Shown here: positions 22,438 to 27,041 of the stretch, piece after piece
Layout: each line of letters opens with the position of its first letter
How positions within the stretch are numbered: position 1 is the first letter of the stretch
From: JAWXBR01 sp034440235
GTDB taxonomy: Bacteria; Bacteroidota; Ignavibacteria; Kapaibacteriales; Kapaibacteriaceae
Reading direction: 5' to 3'
Length of the DNA: 27,041 nt
Assembly: GCA_034440235.1 (NCBI GenBank)
Contig: JAWXBR010000060.1
Coordinates: 1-27,041, forward strand
The notes under the pieces: model-generated
Told to the model about the DNA's origin: nothing
What the model saw: only the letters and a program-made list of their open reading frames with translations
Databases searched by the model: none
Position numbers and translations under genes: made by a program

Positions 22438-25400
22438 TGTCACTGCCACTCCCTATCGCCATTCTTGTAGCAATTACCAGTTCCTTGTTACTTAATTCGT
22501 GCGCTACGAATAACAGTGGTGGCGATGCAGCGACGGCTTTACAAGGACGTCGCGAATATGAATTAATGAAGTACCGTGATCCCGCAACTGGACGTATTCC
22601 TGAGAACATTCGGCAGCGCGAACAGGAATTCATACGCGCGTTTGACGCGTCGATTAAACAACTCGAAACGTCGAACAAGCAACTCGAAGATGTGCAAACA
22701 GAAACATGGACACGACGGGGTCCGTGGAACATTGGTGGCCGAACGCGCGCACTTGCTCTCGATACATTAGACGAACGAGTTATCGTTGCTGGCGCTGTTA
22801 GTGGTGGTGTATGGAGGTCTGAAGATGCAGGACTTACGTGGACAAAATCGACACGTCCCGAGCAGCTTCACGCCGTTACATCCATCGTGCAAGACCGGCG
22901 CCCAGGACACACCTCAGACTGGTATCTTGGTACAGGCGAGGCGTATGGCAACTCTGCACAGATAAGTGGAAATGGTATATGGAAATCGACAGACGGAGCG
23001 AGAAGTTGGGAGCCCCTTCCCTCAACACTTAGTCCAGCAATTCAATCGAACAACGACTTCGCCTACTCTTGGCGGGTCGTTGTACCTCTTACTGCTGACA
23101 GGACAATTATACTCGTAGCATCGGCACTGCGTGGCATACTTCGATCGGTTGATGGTGGTGCCACATGGACACGTGTATTACAAAGCAACAGCTACTTCAG
23201 CGATCTCGTACGTGCGTCCGACAGCACACTATATGCTACGCTAAGCTCATTCGATGGCTCATCGAATGGTGTAGCTATTCGAAGCGGGGTATTTATGAGT
23301 TCTGATCACGGTGCTACATGGACGGATGTCACACCACCAGATCTGCAGAAGCCGTTTAGTCGCATTGTGCTCGGCGTATCGCAACAGTACCCTTCGCAAG
23401 TATTCGCTGTAGCACAGACACCGGGTAAAGGCACGAAATCGCTGTTTATCCTGCGCGATGGTACGCGCGAAGAGTGGCATTCATTGTGGAAACGGTCGAA
23501 TGGTACCTGGCAGAATCTCAGTCAGAATATCCCATTGTTTGGTGGACGTAACGGCGATTTCTTCTCGCAAGGTGGCTACGACTTGTTCATACAAGTGTCG
23601 CCCGAGGATACGACCTATGTGCTACTAGGAGGCACGAATTTGTATCGAAGCACCGACGGCTTTACGTCGACATCAAACACGTCTTGGGTAGGGGGCTACG
23701 GCGCACCAAGTCCGAACGAATTGTTTCCTTCAAGACTCAACCATCACCCAGATCAGCACGACGCAATCTTCCTGCCGTCGAATACAAACATTTTTTATAG
23801 TGCGAACGATGGCGGCATAATGCGCACAGATAGTGCAATTGCAGATAGCATCCCTTGGACCGACATGAATAAGGGCTACCTCACCACGCAGTTCTACACC
23901 GTTGCAATTATCGACAAAGCAAACGACCCGCAAATCATGGGGGGCATGCAGGATAACGGTACATGGGCAACACGAACGACGCAACTCACCGACTCGTGGG
24001 TTAGGCGCAACGGTGGTGATGGATCGTTCTGCGCATTTGCAGACACCGGACGTACGTTAATTGTCTCGACGCAAAGTGCCCGCATTCGACGCGTGTTGTT
24101 AAATGCCGCTGGTAGTGAACTTGCACGTACGCGTATCGATCCGATTGGTGCGACTAACTACATGTTTATAAATCCGCTGACTCTCGATAAACGCGATGAG
24201 CGCATTCTGTATCTGCCTGCAGGTGCAATGATGTGGCGTAATAACGATTTATCGAGCATCCCTATGGGCAGCGACGATTCTACGACAGTGAATTGGGATA
24301 GTCTTCCTGCGACGCGTATCAATACCGGACAGATTTCATTTGTACTATCGTCCTCTGCCGCAGAGCGCATTGTGTATTACGGCACAACCACCGGACGTCT
24401 CTTTAAACTCAGTGGTGCCAACGTTGGGCAGCCGATTCCAGTCGAGATCACCGCTTCAATAATGCCGAAAGGTGCAATGCTGAACAGCATTGTTGAAGAC
24501 CCAACCAACCCCAGTCATCTGATGGTATGCTTTAGCAACTATGGTGTCGTAAGTATCTTTTCGTCAACCGATGCTGGCACTTCATGGGCAGCTGTCTCTG
24601 GAAATCTCGAGGAAGCACCAAGTGGTGCGGGAAACGGACCTGCTGTGAACAGCGTTTCAATCCTGCCATACGACGCCACGACAAATCAGTATGTAGCTGC
24701 GACATCCATTGGCATGTTCTTTACCACGCAGCTCAACGGACAATCAACAATCTGGAGTCGGACTGCAGCGGATGTTATAGGCAACGTACCATGCGACATG
24801 GTGGTGACGCGTCAGTCCGACAAGCAGATCGTCGTCGGTTCTCATGGCAATGGTGTCTTTAGCGGTAAAATTTCTACGCTACCACCAACAACTTCGCCTG
24901 TAACGTTAGTCTCTCCACCGAATGACACTCGTGGTGTGCTTACCGACACAACGCTTACGTGGAATCCTTCGGCCAATGCCCTTCTTTATACTGTTGAACT
25001 CGCCAGGTCAGCAGACTTCCAGACAAATTTCGTTGCGTACGAAGGCCTTAAAACAACAAGCCTAAAAATTGCTTCGCTCGTACAAGGTGTCGAGATATAT
25101 TACTGGCGCGTTATCGCGTACGGCGTTGGTGGCCGCAGTGCCACATCTGAAACGCGCAGCTTCTCGACTGCAATTCTTCCCCCGGTACTTGTCTCTCCTC
25201 CAACGAACACCCAAGGCGTATCTGGCAATCCCGTTCAGCTTACATGGACGCCAGTCACAGGTGCTATTTCGTACGACATTCAGGTGTCGACAAGTCTGAC
25301 GTTCAACACCATTGTTGCGACGCGCACTGATGTCACAGACACAACGGCGGGCATTGGCGGACTAGAGAGCAACAAACGGTATTACTGGCGGGTTAGGTCT

Positions 25401-25748
25401 AGGGCCATCGACGCAGCGGGCGTCTTCTCTCCGCGCAGCTCTTTCGTAACAGGAACACTATCTTCGGTTCAGCTCGAAACTGAGGCCAGTTCGGCTTTTG
25501 CAAGCCTTACTCCAAATCCTGTTAGCGAGATCACAACTGTTCGCTTCACGCCATGGACGTCGGGTGTTGTTTCGCTTTCTCTCGTCGACGCATCGGGCAG
25601 ATTACAACATCGATTTGCTGATGAACGAGTGCTTCGAGTGCCTTCGACCATAGACCTCGATTGCAGCAATGTTGCAAACGGAAGTTACACGCTTGTAATT
25701 ACGCAGGGCCGCAATCAGTTCTCTCTGCCGTTGCTTGTGGTTCGGTAA
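22434..25748 (+). CDS. Asp-box beta-propeller / FN3 protein with T9SS sorting domain
   Basis: This 1104-aa surface or secreted protein starts at ATG 22434, overlapping the flippase stop. Residues 8-20 are a hydrophobic export segment ending LLLNSC23, which looks like a lipobox, although the start has no Lys or Arg. After a charged helical stretch (about 45-85) comes a large propeller region (about 90-815) with Asp-box motifs SxDxGxxW at S129, S185, S238, S289 and S711, in the style of sortilin/VPS10 or BNR repeat proteins. Two fibronectin type III-like domains follow (about 820-915 and 915-1012, each with LVSPP and YYWRV). Residues about 1020-1104 are a type A T9SS sorting domain: LTPNPVSEITTVRF, LSLVDASGRLQ, ANGSYTLVIT and final LLVVR. 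The ligand or substrate is unknown; no catalytic residues were identified. Confidence 0.88.
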   Translation: MMSLPLPIAILVAITSSLLLNSCATNNSGGDAATALQGRREYELMKYRDPATGRIPENIRQREQEFIRAFDASIKQLETSNKQLEDVQTETWTRRGPWNIGGRTRALALDTLDERVIVAGAVSGGVWRSEDAGLTWTKSTRPEQLHAVTSIVQDRRPGHTSDWYLGTGEAYGNSAQISGNGIWKSTDGARSWEPLPSTLSPAIQSNNDFAYSWRVVVPLTADRTIILVASALRGILRSVDGGATWTRVLQSNSYFSDLVRASDSTLYATLSSFDGSSNGVAIRSGVFMSSDHGATWTDVTPPDLQKPFSRIVLGVSQQYPSQVFAVAQTPGKGTKSLFILRDGTREEWHSLWKRSNGTWQNLSQNIPLFGGRNGDFFSQGGYDLFIQVSPEDTTYVLLGGTNLYRSTDGFTSTSNTSWVGGYGAPSPNELFPSRLNHHPDQHDAIFLPSNTNIFYSANDGGIMRTDSAIADSIPWTDMNKGYLTTQFYTVAIIDKANDPQIMGGMQDNGTWATRTTQLTDSWVRRNGGDGSFCAFADTGRTLIVSTQSARIRRVLLNAAGSELARTRIDPIGATNYMFINPLTLDKRDERILYLPAGAMMWRNNDLSSIPMGSDDSTTVNWDSLPATRINTGQISFVLSSSAAERIVYYGTTTGRLFKLSGANVGQPIPVEITASIMPKGAMLNSIVEDPTNPSHLMVCFSNYGVVSIFSSTDAGTSWAAVSGNLEEAPSGAGNGPAVNSVSILPYDATTNQYVAATSIGMFFTTQLNGQSTIWSRTAADVIGNVPCDMVVTRQSDKQIVVGSHGNGVFSGKISTLPPTTSPVTLVSPPNDTRGVLTDTTLTWNPSANALLYTVELARSADFQTNFVAYEGLKTTSLKIASLVQGVEIYYWRVIAYGVGGRSATSETRSFSTAILPPVLVSPPTNTQGVSGNPVQLTWTPVTGAISYDIQVSTSLTFNTIVATRTDVTDTTAGIGGLESNKRYYWRVRSRAIDAAGVFSPRSSFVTGTLSSVQLETEASSAFASLTPNPVSEITTVRFTPWTSGVVSLSLVDASGRLQHRFADERVLRVPSTIDLDCSNVANGSYTLVITQGRNQFSLPLLVVR

Positions 25749-25763
25749 CGAGGAGTAGGAAGC

Positions 25764-26453
25764 ATGTCTTTGCGCAATAATCTCGAGGCCGTTCGGGCAC
25801 GCATTCGTAATGCGTGCACGGCAGCAGGACGCCATGAGGGTGCAGTGCGCCTGCTCCTTGCAACGAAGTTGCAGCCCCCTGCCATACTCCTCGAATCTGT
25901 GAGCCTTGGCTCGACCCTTTTCGGAGAAAACAAGGTGCAAGAAGCGTTGCCAAAGGCAGAGGCTTTGCGAGATGAAAACATTACATGGCATTTCATCGGA
26001 CATCTTCAGTCGAACAAAGTCCGCGACGTACTTCGATTTGCGTCGTGCATAGAATCGGTCGATCGACTCTCGCTCGCCACAGCACTCGACAAAGAGTTGC
26101 AGCATTTAGGTCGTGCAATAGATGTATTCGTTGAGATAAATACGTCAGGCGAATCCTCGAAACACGGCGTGCATCCACAGGAAGTACACAATCTTTTGTT
26201 GTCGTTAAAGGGGCTTGAAACGCTTCGCGTAAGGGGCTTGATGACAATTGGTGCACTGAGCGACGACGATGCCACCGTGCGATCGTGCTTCTCAATGTTG
26301 CGGACTATCCGAGATCGAGAAATAGAAGCAGGATCGTTGGATTCCAATGCAACCGAACTTTCAATGGGTATGTCGTCTGACTTGGAATTAGCAATTGCCG
26401 AAGGTGCGACGATTGTTCGCGTCGGGTCGGCGGTGTTCGGAAGTCGTGGCTAG
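25764..26453 (+). CDS. yggS: YggS/PLPHP pyridoxal-phosphate homeostasis protein
   Basis: This 229-aa cytoplasmic protein of normal family length has the fold-type III PLP barrel of the YggS/PROSC family. Lys35 in LLATKLQ is the predicted PLP Schiff-base lysine (the usual motif is AVSK). FGENKVQEALPKAEAL, WHFIGHLQSNKVRDVL, ESVDRLSLATALDKEL, EINTSGESSKHGV, VRGLMTIG and LSMGMSSDLELAIAEGATIVRVGSAVFG cover the PLP phosphate and active-site segments. The family has no proven catalytic reaction and is thought to buffer and deliver PLP. It starts 15 nt after the propeller gene, behind an AGGA-rich ribosome site, so it is likely read from the same message despite the unrelated role. Confidence 0.95.
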   Translation: MSLRNNLEAVRARIRNACTAAGRHEGAVRLLLATKLQPPAILLESVSLGSTLFGENKVQEALPKAEALRDENITWHFIGHLQSNKVRDVLRFASCIESVDRLSLATALDKELQHLGRAIDVFVEINTSGESSKHGVHPQEVHNLLLSLKGLETLRVRGLMTIGALSDDDATVRSCFSMLRTIRDREIEAGSLDSNATELSMGMSSDLELAIAEGATIVRVGSAVFGSRG

Positions 26454-26481
26454 CCAGCATAATCCGTAAGCAGGAGTAATT

Positions 26482-27041
26482 GTGCATCCTTTTGAGTTTC
26501 TAGACGAGCTCGTGATCGTCTGCGGTGCCGCAGTGTTTGTAACGCTGCTCTTTCAGCGTATTCGCGTCCCGGTTGTGATAGGGATGATAGCAACTGGCAT
26601 ATTATTGGGTCCGATGTGTTTCAATATCGTCGGCCAAGACGAAGTAATTAAAGCACTCGCAGAGCTGGGCGTTGTGATGCTGCTCTTTACAATCGGTCTC
26701 GAGTTTTCACTTACAGAACTCAAAAGTCTAAAGCGCCTGGTACTTGTAGGCGGTCCGTTACAAATCATTTTTACCGCTATTGTGATCAGCGTTCTTGCGG
26801 GCACGTTGCTGAGCATGTTTGGATTTAACGTTGGTGTGCGTACAGCAATTCTGCTGGGTTTAGTGTGTTCGGTGAGTAGCACGGCGATATGTGTGAAGAT
26901 GCTACGCGAGCGAGGTCAGCTAGGTCTTCTTCACGGACGTGCCGCGATGGGTATCCTGATTTTTCAAGACCTTGCACTCGTGCCGTTGGTGCTGATTATT
27001 TCTATGCTCGATCCGAATGCCACGGTAACACTAGGCAGCAT
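26482..27041 (+). CDS. Kef-type CPA2 cation/proton antiporter (3' end beyond the window)
   Basis: An open frame from GTG 26482 runs off the window, giving 186 residues. AGGAG at 26472-26476 supports the GTG start (MHPFEFLDELVIVCG). Several membrane helices are visible: VVIGMIATGILLGP, LAELGVVMLLFTIGLEFSL, TAILLGLVCSVSSTAICVKML and MGILIFQDLALVPLVLII. The GLEFS helix end, the SSTA segment and the FQD aspartate in the ion pathway identify the CPA2 monovalent cation:proton antiporter family (KefB/KefC or GerN type). Full members add six more helices and often RCK/TrkA-N domains for ligand gating, which would lie beyond the window, so K+ efflux versus Na+/H+ exchange cannot be decided. It begins 28 nt after yggS. 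Confidence 0.92.
   Translation, partial: MHPFEFLDELVIVCGAAVFVTLLFQRIRVPVVIGMIATGILLGPMCFNIVGQDEVIKALAELGVVMLLFTIGLEFSLTELKSLKRLVLVGGPLQIIFTAIVISVLAGTLLSMFGFNVGVRTAILLGLVCSVSSTAICVKMLRERGQLGLLHGRAAMGILIFQDLALVPLVLIISMLDPNATVTLGS

Noticed and set aside
1..27041. Mobile elements, CRISPR arrays, tRNA or rRNA genes
   Set aside because: No transposase or integrase frames, regularly spaced repeats, or tRNA/rRNA-like sequences were noticed; gene content and codon style look uniform across the window.

Overview
The window looks like chromosomal DNA of a Bacteroidota-lineage (FCB group) bacterium, most like the Chlorobi/Kapabacteria/Ignavibacteria side of that group. Three observations support this. 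A very large secreted protein ends in a type IX secretion (T9SS) C-terminal sorting domain. A textbook Bacteroidota-type promoter (TTG, 19 bp, TAnnTTTG) lies upstream of the ribonucleotide reductase gene, with matching -7 boxes at other starts. The gene content (B12-dependent ribonucleotide reductase, a hopanoid-type HpnE, several M28 peptidases) fits. Unlike typical Bacteroidetes, several genes have clear Shine-Dalgarno sequences (AGGAG or similar). The lineage assignment is inference. I saw no tRNA, rRNA, CRISPR array, transposase, integrase or phage gene.

Layout. 1-287 (-) is the 5' part of a CsaA-type tRNA-binding-domain gene, divergent from hpnE (376-1713, +). hpnE overlaps the convergent PAP2 phosphatase gene (1655-2233, -). 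A 321-bp gene-free stretch carries the promoter and long leader of a class II ribonucleotide reductase (2555-6040, +). A small cysteine-rich exported protein (6222-6614, +) follows, with its own candidate promoter and hairpin. Next comes a four-gene block on the + strand, 6731-13502: an inner-membrane-anchored 742-aa periplasmic protein, two outer-membrane beta-barrel proteins with N-terminal periplasmic domains, and a VWA-OmpA protein that should bind peptidoglycan. Together these would span the whole envelope. I cannot assign the set to a named system, and it is the main candidate for something undescribed.

A tightly packed minus-strand operon follows (transcribed 17516 to 13548): a GNAT-fold protein, a YebC/PmpR protein, PurF, and a small membrane-anchored protein whose start codon overlaps the purF stop. 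Two different secreted M28 peptidases then converge (17688-19004 +, and 19064-20908 -; the second has a PDZ domain). The last block (20977 to the window end, +) is a probable operon: a Wzx/MATE-type polysaccharide flippase, an Asp-box beta-propeller protein with FN3 repeats and a T9SS sorting domain, a YggS/PLPHP PLP-homeostasis protein, and the start of a Kef-type CPA2 cation/proton antiporter cut by the window end.

How the genes fit together. Much of the window is cell-envelope or secretion biology: hpnE and PAP2 for membrane lipids, the four-gene envelope complex, exported peptidases, a flippase and a T9SS cargo. These are interleaved with housekeeping genes for nucleotide synthesis (nrdJ, purF), translation (yebC) and vitamin B6 handling (yggS).
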